This document shows positions 36,781 through 46,054 of a DNA stretch of 51,215 bases, piece after piece. Location of the stretch: NCBI GenBank assembly GCA_027686065.1, contig JAQCTH010000019.1, positions 1-51,215 on the forward strand. The letters are read 5' to 3'. The notes beneath the pieces are model-generated. The model was not told where the DNA came from, made no database searches, and was given only the letters and a program-made list of their open reading frames with translations. Origin of the DNA: Clostridiaceae bacterium AF10-41. GTDB taxonomy: Bacteria; Bacillota; Clostridia; Clostridiales; Clostridiaceae. A program made the position numbers and the translations under genes. Positions within the stretch are counted from its first letter, which is position 1; the number at the start of each line of letters is the position of its first letter.

Positions 36781-37926
36781 TTAGTTTATCATAAGAGTTT
36801 TTTCTTCTTTAGAAGTTTTATATATTCCAACTACAAAAAATGCTACTGCAAATAATACTATTATACCTAAATATTTATAAATACCTGTAATATTTGAACC
36901 TTGCTGTATAGCTATTATTGATTCCATAGCCCATCTTACAGGCGTAAAATATGATATTTTTTCTATTATAGGGGGCATTAAATCTATAGGTACAAAAGCT
37001 CCACCTACCATTACCATTAGCATATTTGCAAAGTTAAATATATTAGATGCATCATTCTTGCTTCTAGAAAATGCTCTACAGCATACCCCTAAACTAATTG
37101 AAACTAATCCTAATAATGCTAATATTATAAACAAATCTAAACTACCAATTCCAACATTTATATTTAAGAACTTTATTCCCAAAACCCCAAATATTACTTG
37201 CATTAATATTGATAAATACCCACTTATAATATCTGCTAGATAATATTCATATGTCTTTATAGGTGCCATGAATATTCTAGTATATACATTTTCTTCCTTC
37301 TCATTAAATACTCTATATGCAGTTGTCATTCCTCTTATAAGCATAAACATTATTATGAATCCTACAAATATTTGGCTAAAAGTATATTCTTCATATAAAT
37401 CATTTAAATTTTCTTTTTTTATCTCTATATAGGAATCATTACTATAATTATTTAAAGCTTTATAATATACGTCCTTATTTTCCTCTGCTGCCTTTGCAAT
37501 GTTATTTATATTAATCATTTGTTCGTTTATAATAGTCTTTATTAGATTTCCAATATCATCATTTTCTACTGATGTTAATTTAACTAAGTCTGCATCACCC
37601 TTAATTAAATTTTCTTCAAAGTTACTATCTATTTCTATAACTGCATTTATAGAATTTTCTGCAAATAAGTTCTTTTTATCTTCTTTTTTAACTTCTCTTA
37701 TATTAAATCCTTCATAATTCTTAATAGAATTTAATATGGTATTACTAGTTTTAGAATTATCATTATCTATAATTCCAATGTTTATATATCCAGAATTAAA
37801 GTTGATAATTTTTAGCATAATGAATAGTATTAAAACAGGTGCTATTAATGATACAATAAATCCAACTGGTTTTTTTAATATAGATATCTTTAAATTATTT
37901 TTAATTAGTATTAATATATTTTTCAT
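36781..37926 (-). CDS. ABC-2 permease (LnrN-like)
   Basis: 381 residues. One N-terminal membrane segment (about 19-41), a large extracellular domain (about 45-175), then five more membrane segments (about 180-375), the ABC2_membrane_3 layout. It overlaps the previous permease gene by 26 bases, so translation is coupled. With its sister permease and the ATPase it should form an exporter. By gene order it matches LnrN of the B. subtilis linearmycin-resistance system; assigning it as the N or M partner rests on position only. Confidence 0.9.
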   Translation of the reverse strand: MKNILILIKNNLKISILKKPVGFIVSLIAPVLILFIMLKIINFNSGYINIGIIDNDNSKTSNTILNSIKNYEGFNIREVKKEDKKNLFAENSINAVIEIDSNFEENLIKGDADLVKLTSVENDDIGNLIKTIINEQMININNIAKAAEENKDVYYKALNNYSNDSYIEIKKENLNDLYEEYTFSQIFVGFIIMFMLIRGMTTAYRVFNEKEENVYTRIFMAPIKTYEYYLADIISGYLSILMQVIFGVLGIKFLNINVGIGSLDLFIILALLGLVSISLGVCCRAFSRSKNDASNIFNFANMLMVMVGGAFVPIDLMPPIIEKISYFTPVRWAMESIIAIQQGSNITGIYKYLGIIVLFAVAFFVVGIYKTSKEEKTLMIN

Positions 37927-39049
37927 TTATTTTATCGCTCCTTTCTCCAACTATCCAAATTATTAACATAACTATCACTAAACTAATTCCACCGATTTGT
38001 AACCATCTAATTAAAGTAGTATTATCTCCAGAATAAATATATCTAAATATACTTATATTAAACCATCTTAATGGTGATATCCTTGTTATAAAATCTAAAA
38101 GACCTCCTAAATTATCACCTAAAGCAACATATCCTCCCCCTAAAAATGTTAATACTGGTATTATTACATTTGATATTATGTTTCCTGATACTTCTTCTTC
38201 TTTAAAAATCATAGGAATTATAATACCAATACCTATTACTATTACTAAAAATGGTATCATTGCTAAAGGTACAATTAATAAATTTTCTCCATAATTTATA
38301 TCAAAAAGTATATTACTTAATGTATAAGTTATCATTAGTGTTCCAAAGGAATAAATTAAGAACCCTAAAAATGAGGCAAAATAGTATTTACTTGTTGATA
38401 CTCCTGCTAGGCTTATTCTATCTTTTATACTATTTTTTCTATCATTTTTAATGTTATATAATGGTAACATTAAAAAATAAAATATCATAAGCCCTATTTC
38501 TGCTACTCCATAGTAATCCATTGAACTTGGTCTTTCATTAAGAGCAATTTCTTCCTCCTCAATAAAAGCCTTATTAGCTTCAACTTTAATAATATCATTA
38601 GCCTTTAATGGATTTATGCTATAAAGCTCTGCAGTTGCATTATACTTACTAGCTATACCATTTAATATTCCATAAATTAAAGATGGCTTTATTGTTGATT
38701 GATTATTTGAATAAAATTCTATTGTATCTTCTTTTAAATGAATAAATATATTCCTATTAATTTTTACTTCTCTTTTTCCTTCTTCAACATTTTTTACTTC
38801 CTTCAAGACTATTTCCGAATTATCTAATTCTATATCTTTAAATATATTAAATACTTCCTTTGACTTATCAGAACTTTCATCAAAATAATATACTGCTACT
38901 TCTTCAAAGCTTGTATTACTTGAATCAAAATATGCTGATAATGTACTTCCTATTAATAAAATTAAGAATAGAGGAAAAAATACCATAAATAAAAATTCTT
39001 TTTTATCTCTTACACAATTTAAAACTACTGATTTAATTATAGGAATCAT
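37901..39049 (-). CDS. ABC-2 permease (LnrM-like)
   Basis: 382 residues with the same layout as its sister: TM about 19-40 (FMVFFPLFLILLIGSTLSA), a large extracellular domain (about 45-190), then five membrane segments. The conserved late motif is LGGGYVALGDN ... ISPLRWFNISIF, typical of ABC2_membrane_3 exporters. The ATPase stop is 11 bases upstream. It acts with the ATPase and the second permease. Confidence 0.9.
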   Translation of the reverse strand: MIPIIKSVVLNCVRDKKEFLFMVFFPLFLILLIGSTLSAYFDSSNTSFEEVAVYYFDESSDKSKEVFNIFKDIELDNSEIVLKEVKNVEEGKREVKINRNIFIHLKEDTIEFYSNNQSTIKPSLIYGILNGIASKYNATAELYSINPLKANDIIKVEANKAFIEEEEIALNERPSSMDYYGVAEIGLMIFYFLMLPLYNIKNDRKNSIKDRISLAGVSTSKYYFASFLGFLIYSFGTLMITYTLSNILFDINYGENLLIVPLAMIPFLVIVIGIGIIIPMIFKEEEVSGNIISNVIIPVLTFLGGGYVALGDNLGGLLDFITRISPLRWFNISIFRYIYSGDNTTLIRWLQIGGISLVIVMLIIWIVGERSDKINEKYINTN

Positions 39050-39060
39050 TTCTTCTCCTC

Positions 39061-39996
39061 CTAATCTCTTAATTTTTTTCCAGTTAAAGATAAGAATACA
39101 GTTTCTAAAGTTACTTCATTAAATCCTAAATCAGTTATTTTCAATTCCTGATCTGATACCATTTTTATAATTTTATCTAAGTTATTTACTTCCTTAGATG
39201 AAGTTATAATAAGATTATTATTCTCAATAGATATATCTAAGACTCCTTCAATATTTTTTAAAACTTCTATATTCACCTTATAAATATCATTAATGCCAAT
39301 ATTCAAGATTCTTTTATCACTAACTATATCCTTTAATTCTTCTTTACTACCTTCTACTATTATTTTTCCTTTATCGATAATAGCTATTTTGGAACATAAG
39401 GCTTCTGCTTCTTCCATATAATGAGTTGTATAAACTATAGTTGTTCCTCTTTTATTCAATTCCTTAACTGATTGTATTATATGATTTCTTGATTGAGGAT
39501 CTATTCCAACTGTTGGCTCATCCATGATTAATATTTTAGGATTATGAATTATTGCACAGGCAATATTTAATCGTCTTAGCATTCCGCCTGAAAATTCTTT
39601 AGCCTTTTTATTTTTTACTTCTAAAAGTCCTGTAAACTCTAAAGACCTTTCTATACTGTCTTTAAGTTGACTTCCTCTTAATCCATATAATTCGCCAAAA
39701 AATTTAACATTTTCATATGCAGTGAAATCACTATATACTGCAATACTTTGTGGCACTAATCCTAAGTGCTTTTTTACCTTTAAAGCATTTTTCTTTATGT
39801 TCTCTCCTAAAATTTTAACTTCACCAAATGTAGGATGTAGAAGTGAACAAACTATACTTATTGTAGTACTTTTTCCTGCTCCATTAGGCCCTAATATTCC
39901 ATAAATCTCTCCTTCTTCTATATTTAAATTAATATTGTCAACTGCTATATTATCGTCATATTTTTTTACTAAATCTTTTATTTCTATTACTCTCAT
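39061..39996 (-). CDS. ABC exporter ATPase (LnrL-like)
   Basis: 311 residues from the ATG at 39996 (MRVIEIKDLVKKYD). A longer reading from 40026 is possible, but GGGAGG stands 6 bases before 39996, and nothing similar precedes the longer start. Walker A GPNGAGKST, signature FSGGMLRRLN, Walker B ILIMDEPTVGIDPQSRN and switch His in YTTHYMEEAE are all present. The C-terminal extension (about 225-311) is the DUF4162-like part seen in drug/lipopeptide exporters. It pairs with the two permeases downstream. Confidence 0.94.
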   Translation of the reverse strand: MRVIEIKDLVKKYDDNIAVDNINLNIEEGEIYGILGPNGAGKSTTISIVCSLLHPTFGEVKILGENIKKNALKVKKHLGLVPQSIAVYSDFTAYENVKFFGELYGLRGSQLKDSIERSLEFTGLLEVKNKKAKEFSGGMLRRLNIACAIIHNPKILIMDEPTVGIDPQSRNHIIQSVKELNKRGTTIVYTTHYMEEAEALCSKIAIIDKGKIIVEGSKEELKDIVSDKRILNIGINDIYKVNIEVLKNIEGVLDISIENNNLIITSSKEVNNLDKIIKMVSDQELKITDLGFNEVTLETVFLSLTGKKLRD

Positions 39997-40070
39997 AAAC
40001 ATCCTCCCTTTTATTTCTAATATCATTATATAAGAAAACCCTTACTAGGAAATCTAGCAAAGGTCATCTT

Positions 40071-40718
40071 TTAGCTATGACTAAAGTCATATCCTTTTAT
40101 ATAATAGATTGCAATTTGAGTTCTATGGCTTAACCCTGTTTTCTGAAATATAGATGTTATATAATTTTTTACAGTTCCTTCTGATATATATAAAGCTTTA
40201 GAAATTTCTTTATTACTTAATCCTTCTGAAATTGCCTTCATAATTTCTAACTCTCTTTCTGTAAATATACTTTCATCTATATTCCTTTCTTTTGTTTTTT
40301 CTTTGCCTAAGTTATTACTAAGCTTAATTAAAATTTCATCTTGAATGACGCAATTTCCTTGATTAACCATCTTTATTGTTTCTATTATTTTATCTGGCTT
40401 TGTATTTTTTAATAAATATCCTTTAGCCCCATTTTTTATTCCATCTCTTATGTATTCATCTTCATCAAAAGTAGTTAAAATAATTACTTTAGTATTTGTT
40501 TTTTCAGAAATTTCTAATGTTGCTATAACTCCATTAACAAGAGGCATTCTAACATCTATTAATGCTATATCTATAGGATTATCTAACAAAAAATTCACCA
40601 CTTCTTTTCCATTTTCAAATACTCCTACAACCTCAATTTCTTTATCATTTGCTAAAATTATTTTTAAACTCTCTCTAATCAATGCATCATCATCTGCTAT
40701 AACTAACTTTATGCTCAT
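40071..40718 (-). CDS. NarL/LuxR-type response regulator (LnrK-like)
   Basis: 215 residues. Receiver domain about 1-120 with ADDD (8-11), phospho-acceptor Asp55 (IALIDVRMP) and Lys in LLKNTKPDK. The LuxR helix-turn-helix is about 148-208 (FTERELEIMKAISEGLSNKEISKALYISEGT-like pattern). AAAGGAG precedes ATG. The cognate kinase ends 12 bases upstream. It would activate the exporter operon when the kinase senses its ligand. Confidence 0.95.
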   Translation of the reverse strand: MSIKLVIADDDALIRESLKIILANDKEIEVVGVFENGKEVVNFLLDNPIDIALIDVRMPLVNGVIATLEISEKTNTKVIILTTFDEDEYIRDGIKNGAKGYLLKNTKPDKIIETIKMVNQGNCVIQDEILIKLSNNLGKEKTKERNIDESIFTERELEIMKAISEGLSNKEISKALYISEGTVKNYITSIFQKTGLSHRTQIAIYYIKGYDFSHS

Positions 40719-40730
40719 TTTATCTCCTTT

Positions 40731-41867
40731 CTATACGACAGTATATGGAATTAAAATTATAATTCCAAACCCCTTTTCTCCATTTAATATAAACTTGCCC
40801 TCAACAGTATTTACCTTTTCCTCTATGTTTCTAAGTCCTATCCCCATTTTTATATTTTCACAGCCGATTCCATTATCTTTTACCTCAAGCTTTATAAACC
40901 TATTTAGTATTTCTATATTTATTTTTATTAAATCTCCTTTAGAGTATTTAATTGAATTAGTTGTAAGTTCAGTTACTGCTTGTATAAAAATTATCCAGGT
41001 TTTAGAGTTTATCTTATCTAGATCACCTGTATATGAAACTTTTCCCTTTATATTAGTGTCTTTTATTTTTTCATCTAAGATTCTCTTTATCCTATTAATA
41101 CCTAACTCCTCTTCAGCAGGTTTAATATTTCTTAAGGTCATTCTTATTTCTTCCATTCCAGATCTTAGATTTTGAGTACATGAATTTAACATAAGATGCC
41201 CTTTTTCCTTATCATTTTCTATAACAATCTTAATAGCCTCTAGTTGAAGTAATGTTCCTGAAATAGTATGACCTATTTTATCGTGTAACCTTGTAGATAT
41301 TTTATTTCTTTCTTCTAATCTTGCTGTATGAAGAATTTGTTCTTGCGTATCTCTTTCTTCTGATAACTTTTTTTGAAGATTATATATCAATTTTCTTTGC
41401 TTTTCTTGAATATTTTCAGTGTTTTCGATTTTGCTCAATTTAACTTCATTATTTACAATTGAAATTAGCATGATACATAAAATTATAATTAACTCTTTTA
41501 AATTTTCGTATTCAAGTATTAGGAACATTGGAATTATAGATAAACCAACTCCAGCATATATCTTTTTCTTTTCATTAATAAGGTATTCCGCAATACTTAT
41601 ACTAAGCATCAATACCCCAACTTCCATATACTTCAATGAAAATAAGAAAGCAAGTATAATGTCCACTATAGTTAAAATTTCAGAAAAATATCTATTTTTC
41701 TTACATAAAAATTCTCTACTAAAACTAGTAATTATATAAATTAAAATGAATGAAACCACTATTAAATTTAATTTGTCAATTTCTATACTTGTCCATCCAA
41801 TAAATATACATAAAATTAATTTTATTATTATACATAAATCAGTAGTTCTTATATTTAACAACTCCAT
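40731..41867 (-). CDS. Sensor histidine kinase, HisKA_3 type (LnrJ/DesK-like)
   Basis: 378 residues. Five or six hydrophobic segments fill the first 145 residues with almost no extracellular loop, as in intramembrane-sensing kinases. A coiled coil leads to the HisKA_3 domain with His195 in RLHDKIGHT. The HATPase domain has TELTTNSIKYSKG and DNGIGC (N and G1 boxes). Such kinases detect a ligand at or in the membrane. It is the first gene of a five-gene unit. The ribosome site is weak (AAAG). Confidence 0.93.
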   Translation of the reverse strand: MELLNIRTTDLCIIIKLILCIFIGWTSIEIDKLNLIVVSFILIYIITSFSREFLCKKNRYFSEILTIVDIILAFLFSLKYMEVGVLMLSISIAEYLINEKKKIYAGVGLSIIPMFLILEYENLKELIIILCIMLISIVNNEVKLSKIENTENIQEKQRKLIYNLQKKLSEERDTQEQILHTARLEERNKISTRLHDKIGHTISGTLLQLEAIKIVIENDKEKGHLMLNSCTQNLRSGMEEIRMTLRNIKPAEEELGINRIKRILDEKIKDTNIKGKVSYTGDLDKINSKTWIIFIQAVTELTTNSIKYSKGDLIKINIEILNRFIKLEVKDNGIGCENIKMGIGLRNIEEKVNTVEGKFILNGEKGFGIIILIPYTVV

Positions 41868-42009
41868 TTCATAAAACTTTATTCTTTATTAACCATTGTT
41901 TGAAACTAATTTAATCTCTATATAAGTATAACCCATTTTTTTACACAAATATAGTTTAACTTAACAACTCTATATATTGAATAAACTATTTTTATATTCA
42001 ACTAAAATA

Positions 42010-42044
42010 AGGCATGAGTCCTATTCAATATAAGTCTCATGCCT
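42010..42044 (-). terminator. Probable terminator of pepT
   Basis: A 9-bp stem AGGCATGAG/CTCATGCCT (42010-42018 with 42036-42044) with a 17-base loop, about 90 bases after the stop, followed on the minus strand by TTATTTTAG. Confidence 0.6.
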
Positions 42045-42108
42045 CATAAAAAGTTTTTTCCTATTTACTACTTAACAATTACAAGTTTACTCTTGGAGTT
42101 TTCTCATC

Positions 42109-42128
42109 AATTATCCATTATTAATTAT
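42109..42128. repeat. 20-bp AT-rich dispersed motif (copy 2)
   Basis: Reads AATTATCCATTATTAATTAT, just after the pepT stop. It matches 36743-36762 with one mismatch and, as reverse complement, 46000-46017. Confidence 0.5.
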
Positions 42129-42131
42129 CAA

Positions 42132-43349
42132 CTATTTACCATATCTTTTAACTATATTAACTATAACCCGAACTGCTTTTTCCATTGATTCCAATGGAAT
42201 ATATTCATATTTTCCATGGAAATTTTCTCCGCCTGCAAATATATTTGGGGTTGGTAATCCCATAAAAGAAAGTCTAGCTCCATCAGTTCCACCTCTTATC
42301 GGTCTAACTATAGGGGTTACTCCTGCCTCTATCATTGCTTCTTTAGCATTTTCTACTATATGCATAACAGGTTCAATTTTTTCTTTCATATTATTATATT
42401 GATCCTTTATATTTACAATTACCGTTCCTTCTCCATATTTTTTATTTAATTCCTTTTCTATGTTTTTAAAGTTTGCTTTTCTTCCTTCAAAGGAATCTAT
42501 GAAGAAATCTCTTACAATATAATTTAATGATGTATTTTCAATAGTACCTTCTATATCTGTAAGATGTGAAAACCCTTCGTATTTATCAGTTTTTTCTGGA
42601 ACCTCATCTAAAGGAAGACTATTTATAAATTCATTTGCTACCATTATTGAATTTAGCATCTTACCTTTTGCATAACCAGGGTGAACATTAACTCCATTTA
42701 TTTGAACCTTTATCCCAGCAGCATTGAAGTTTTCATATTCAAGTTCTCCAATTCTTCCACCATCCATTGTATATGCAAAATCTGCTCCAAAATCTTCAAC
42801 ATCAAAATGATCTGCACCTTCTCCAATTTCTTCATCAGGTGTAAATCCTACCTTTATAGTTCCATGTTCAATTTCTGGGTGGTTTACTAAATACTCCATT
42901 GCAGTCATAATTTCTGCAATTCCTGCTTTATCATCAGCACCTAAAAGTGTAGTCCCATCGGTAGTAATTAAAGTCTTTCCTATGTACTGTTTTAATTCTG
43001 GTGAAAATTTAGGAGATAATACTACTGAATCATTTAATTTGATATCCTCCCCATCATAATTTTCTACAATTTTAGGATTTACATTTTCCCCACTATAGTC
43101 TGGAGCTGTATCCATATGAGCTATAAACCCTATAACTGGCAAATCTTTATTGATATTTTTATCTAATGTCGCATATACATATCCATGCTGACTTATTTTT
43201 GCATCTTTTAGTCCTATTTCTTTTAATTCATTACATAATTTCTCAGCTAAAACTAATTGCCATTTTGTACTTGGAGTTACTTTAGTTGTTTCATCTGATT
43301 TTGTATTTATTTTTACATATTCTAAAAATCTTTCTTCTACTCTTTTCAT
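42132..43349 (-). CDS. pepT: Tripeptidase T (M20B)
   Basis: A cytoplasmic zinc aminopeptidase that removes the N-terminal residue of tripeptides. About 405 residues from ATG at 43349 (MKRVEERFLEYVKINT), which has GGAG 9 bases upstream. An in-frame ATG at 43364 would add five residues but has no ribosome site. Metal and active-site motifs are present: GFIAHMDTAPDYSG (His and Asp), TTDGTTLLGADDKAGIAEI (bridging Asp), TPDEEIGEGADHFD (Glu base) and the late GGTDGARLSFMGLPTPNIF. Length matches known PepT proteins (about 408-410). Confidence 0.96.
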   Translation of the reverse strand: MKRVEERFLEYVKINTKSDETTKVTPSTKWQLVLAEKLCNELKEIGLKDAKISQHGYVYATLDKNINKDLPVIGFIAHMDTAPDYSGENVNPKIVENYDGEDIKLNDSVVLSPKFSPELKQYIGKTLITTDGTTLLGADDKAGIAEIMTAMEYLVNHPEIEHGTIKVGFTPDEEIGEGADHFDVEDFGADFAYTMDGGRIGELEYENFNAAGIKVQINGVNVHPGYAKGKMLNSIMVANEFINSLPLDEVPEKTDKYEGFSHLTDIEGTIENTSLNYIVRDFFIDSFEGRKANFKNIEKELNKKYGEGTVIVNIKDQYNNMKEKIEPVMHIVENAKEAMIEAGVTPIVRPIRGGTDGARLSFMGLPTPNIFAGGENFHGKYEYIPLESMEKAVRVIVNIVKRYGK

Positions 43350-43424
43350 AGTTCTATTCTCCATTTCTATATTGTTTCATTACTTAATTTTATAAGCATT
43401 TAATAATAAAATATATGAAAATAT

Positions 43425-44012
43425 TTATTTTTTACTATCACCTTTTAATAAAGAATATAATATCAAATCTACGACCCCTTGACCCTTCCAAACATATCCT
43501 TCACGAATTATTCCTTCTTTGCTAAAGCCACTTCTTTGTAATACATTTTGTGATTTAATGTTCTCTGGCATAACAAATGCTTGTATTCGATTTATTCCAA
43601 TATCATTAAATAGGTAATTTGTCATTGCATTAACAGCTTTTGTAGCAATTCCTTTAGCCCAAAATTTTTCATTTAATCTATAACCTATTGTTATCATGTT
43701 TACATCATTACAGTAGTCAAACATTTCTGCTATACCCACAATACTATTAGGTTCACTTTTTAAACAGATTCCAAGAAATATACATTTTCTTTTATAAAAA
43801 TCTCTTTCAAAATGTCCTATCATATTAGCAACAGTGTTTTTATTCTTTTTAAACATTACAGGAGTATATTGAAAAAGTTTCTCATTATTATATATTTCAA
43901 AAATATTATCAAGATCAGAATCTATAATCTTTCTTAATATTATTTCTTCTCCAATAATAAATGGAAATTGCTCATATGGATTTTTACCCAAATTTCCTTC
44001 CCCCTCATACAC
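43425..44012 (-). CDS. GNAT acetyltransferase (RimJ/RimL type)
   Basis: 195 residues of the Acetyltransf_3 class: ILRKIIDSDLDNIFEIYNN (about 25-43), IGYRLNEKFWAKGIATKAVNAMTNYLF (about 104-130, the acetyl-CoA loop is the WAKGIATKA part), RIQAFVMPENIKSQNVLQRSGF (about 137-158). Substrates range from ribosomal protein N-termini to small amines and antibiotics, so none is assigned. The start is uncertain: the ATG at 44012 has no ribosome site, whereas GGGGGAAGG lies just before an in-frame TTG at 43991, which would give a 188-residue protein. Confidence 0.88.
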   Translation of the reverse strand: MYEGEGNLGKNPYEQFPFIIGEEIILRKIIDSDLDNIFEIYNNEKLFQYTPVMFKKNKNTVANMIGHFERDFYKRKCIFLGICLKSEPNSIVGIAEMFDYCNDVNMITIGYRLNEKFWAKGIATKAVNAMTNYLFNDIGINRIQAFVMPENIKSQNVLQRSGFSKEGIIREGYVWKGQGVVDLILYSLLKGDSKK

Positions 44013-44134
44013 TAAATATAAAAATCTTGTAATAATTTATAGTTAACTTATAATCCAATTATAACATTAATTTCAATATACTGCATATATCCTAATACAC
44101 ATTAGGTTATTTTCTACAAATCTAACTATTTATA

Positions 44135-44193
44135 GGGCTGTTATATCAATAGTAAATGCTAATTTGTAACATTTAATATTGATATAACAGCCC
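44135..44193. terminator. Long hairpin after the CoA-disulfide reductase gene
   Basis: A perfect 16-bp stem GGGCTGTTATATCAAT (44135-44150 with 44178-44193), extended by a 6-bp TAAATG/CATTTA pairing inside. It lies 60-118 bases after the stop at 44253. No strong T run follows on either strand, so termination is likely but not certain. Confidence 0.55.
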
Positions 44194-44252
44194 CTAAAGT
44201 TAATTTAGTTTATTATCCTCATTAATAATAAACTAATTTTCATTATTAACTT

Positions 44253-45953
44253 TTAATTAAAATTATACTCTGTTACTATACTTTCTCTTTCTGTTGCTTT
44301 ATCATTAAAATATTCATAGAATGATAACCCTAAGAAACTTCCTGTTATATTATAAACATTTCTATACCCTAAATTTTGTAGTGCTAATGCTGCATTATAA
44401 CTTCTTTGACCTGTTCTACAATGTAAGTAAACTGGTATATCCTTTGGTATTTCATTTACTCTTTCTCTAAGCTGACTAAGAGGAATATTCTTAGCACTTT
44501 TTATATGTCCATTTTCATATTCCCTTATTTCTCTTACATCTATTATATACTCTTCACTTTCAACCAACTCTCTTACCTTATCAACATTAACTTGCCTAAA
44601 ATCTCCATTTAATAAATTTGATGCTATATATCCAGCATAGTTAACAACATCTTTTGCTGTACTGTATGGTGGTGCATAACATAATTCCAAATCTTTCAAA
44701 TCCTCAATAGTACCTCCAAGCTTTATAAGGGTTGCTACTATATCCACCCTTTTGGCAACATCGCCTTTTCCTATTGCTTGGGCTCCTAACACCTTGCCTG
44801 TAGGAACTTCATATATAAGCTTAAAATGAATTGGTGATGCATCTGGCATTATTCCAACCTTATCATTAGTTATAAGTCTTACAATATCATATTTTATATT
44901 CATATTTAAAACTTTAATTAGTGATTCATTTAATCCTGTTGCTGCTGCATTATAATCAAAAACTTTAATTGCAGAAGATCCAATATAACCATTATTTATA
45001 CCACTTTTACCATTTATATGATTTGCTACCGATCTGGCTTCTTTTAATGCTGGTCCTGCAAGAGATAACTTCGTCATAGAATGTGTTAATGCATTATATA
45101 CTTCAATTGCATCTCCTACCGCATAAATGTCATCATCATTAGTTTTATAATTTTTATCAACTTTAATGCCTCCAGTTTCTCCTATAAATAATCCTGCTTC
45201 TTTTGCTAATGACACTTCTGGTGAAACTCCTATGGCCATAACTACTGCCTTAGCATCAATCTTTTTGCCTGATGCTAAAACTACCTTATCTTTTTCAAAA
45301 CTAAAAACTTTATCTCCAACAATTAAATTAACACCATTATCATAAATTTCCTTATGTAATATTTGAACCATATCATAATCAAATGGTTTTAATATTTGCT
45401 CCATAGCTTCTATTAAAGAAACTTCATATCCGGCCTCTTTTAAATTTTCAGCAGCTTCAACTCCTATATATCCGCCACCTATTACTGCTACTTCTTTTAT
45501 ATTAAGATTTTTAACAAACTTATTTAATTTATCTATATCTACAACATTTCTTATAGTAAACATATTAACATTTTCAATTCCTGGAATATTAGGTACTATT
45601 GGTTTTGCTCCAGGTGATAAAATTAATTTATCATAATTTTCTCTATAAATTTCTCCTGTTTGTGTATTTTTTATTTCTAACTCTTTATTTTTTCTATCTA
45701 TTGATATTACTTCCCTATTAACTCTAGCTTCTATATTATATTGAGCTTTAAATTTTTCAGGACTCATTAATACAAGTTTATCAGCCTCATCAATAACTCC
45801 ACTTAAGTGATACGGAAGAGCACAATTTGAAAATGAAACATGAGGTCCTTTTTCAAACATTATTATTTCATCTTCTTCGCTTAATCTTCTAAGTCTTGCT
45901 GCAGCTGAAGCACCTCCTGCTACTCCCCCAACTATTAATATTTTTTTCTTCAT
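44253..45953 (-). CDS. CoA-disulfide reductase with C-terminal rhodanese domain
   Basis: 566 residues. FAD-binding start KKILIVGGVAGGASAAAR (3-20); redox cysteine Cys44 in SFSNCALPYHLSG; NAD(P)H site VAVIGGGYIGVEAAENL (about 154-170); FAD end motif AVGDAIEV. Residues about 460-550 form a rhodanese domain with active Cys512 in HCRTGQRS. This is the CoADR-Rhd type: it reduces CoA disulfide, CoA persulfide or polysulfide with NAD(P)H while the rhodanese part handles sulfane sulfur. AGGAGG precedes ATG. It lies 101 bases after the single-domain rhodanese gene on the same strand, probably in one unit. Confidence 0.94.
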   Translation of the reverse strand: MKKKILIVGGVAGGASAAARLRRLSEEDEIIMFEKGPHVSFSNCALPYHLSGVIDEADKLVLMSPEKFKAQYNIEARVNREVISIDRKNKELEIKNTQTGEIYRENYDKLILSPGAKPIVPNIPGIENVNMFTIRNVVDIDKLNKFVKNLNIKEVAVIGGGYIGVEAAENLKEAGYEVSLIEAMEQILKPFDYDMVQILHKEIYDNGVNLIVGDKVFSFEKDKVVLASGKKIDAKAVVMAIGVSPEVSLAKEAGLFIGETGGIKVDKNYKTNDDDIYAVGDAIEVYNALTHSMTKLSLAGPALKEARSVANHINGKSGINNGYIGSSAIKVFDYNAAATGLNESLIKVLNMNIKYDIVRLITNDKVGIMPDASPIHFKLIYEVPTGKVLGAQAIGKGDVAKRVDIVATLIKLGGTIEDLKDLELCYAPPYSTAKDVVNYAGYIASNLLNGDFRQVNVDKVRELVESEEYIIDVREIREYENGHIKSAKNIPLSQLRERVNEIPKDIPVYLHCRTGQRSYNAALALQNLGYRNVYNITGSFLGLSFYEYFNDKATERESIVTEYNFN

Positions 45954-45999
45954 AAAAAAACCTCCTGATGGCCGCTACGCAACCAAATTTATAATTAAC

Positions 46000-46017
46000 A
46001 ATTAATAATGGATAATT
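46000..46017. repeat. AT-rich dispersed motif (copy 3, inverted)
   Basis: AATTAATAATGGATAATT is the exact reverse complement of 18 bases of copy 2. It lies between the rhodanese and CoA-disulfide reductase genes. Confidence 0.5.
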
Positions 46018-46054
46018 CTTTCATTCTTTCATTTTTCATATCCGATAGCATCTA

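Noticed and set aside
40450..41175. A 241-codon open frame on the plus strand
   Set aside because: It is antisense to the kinase and regulator genes, which have clear motifs; it has no ribosome site and its composition is typical of a shadow frame.
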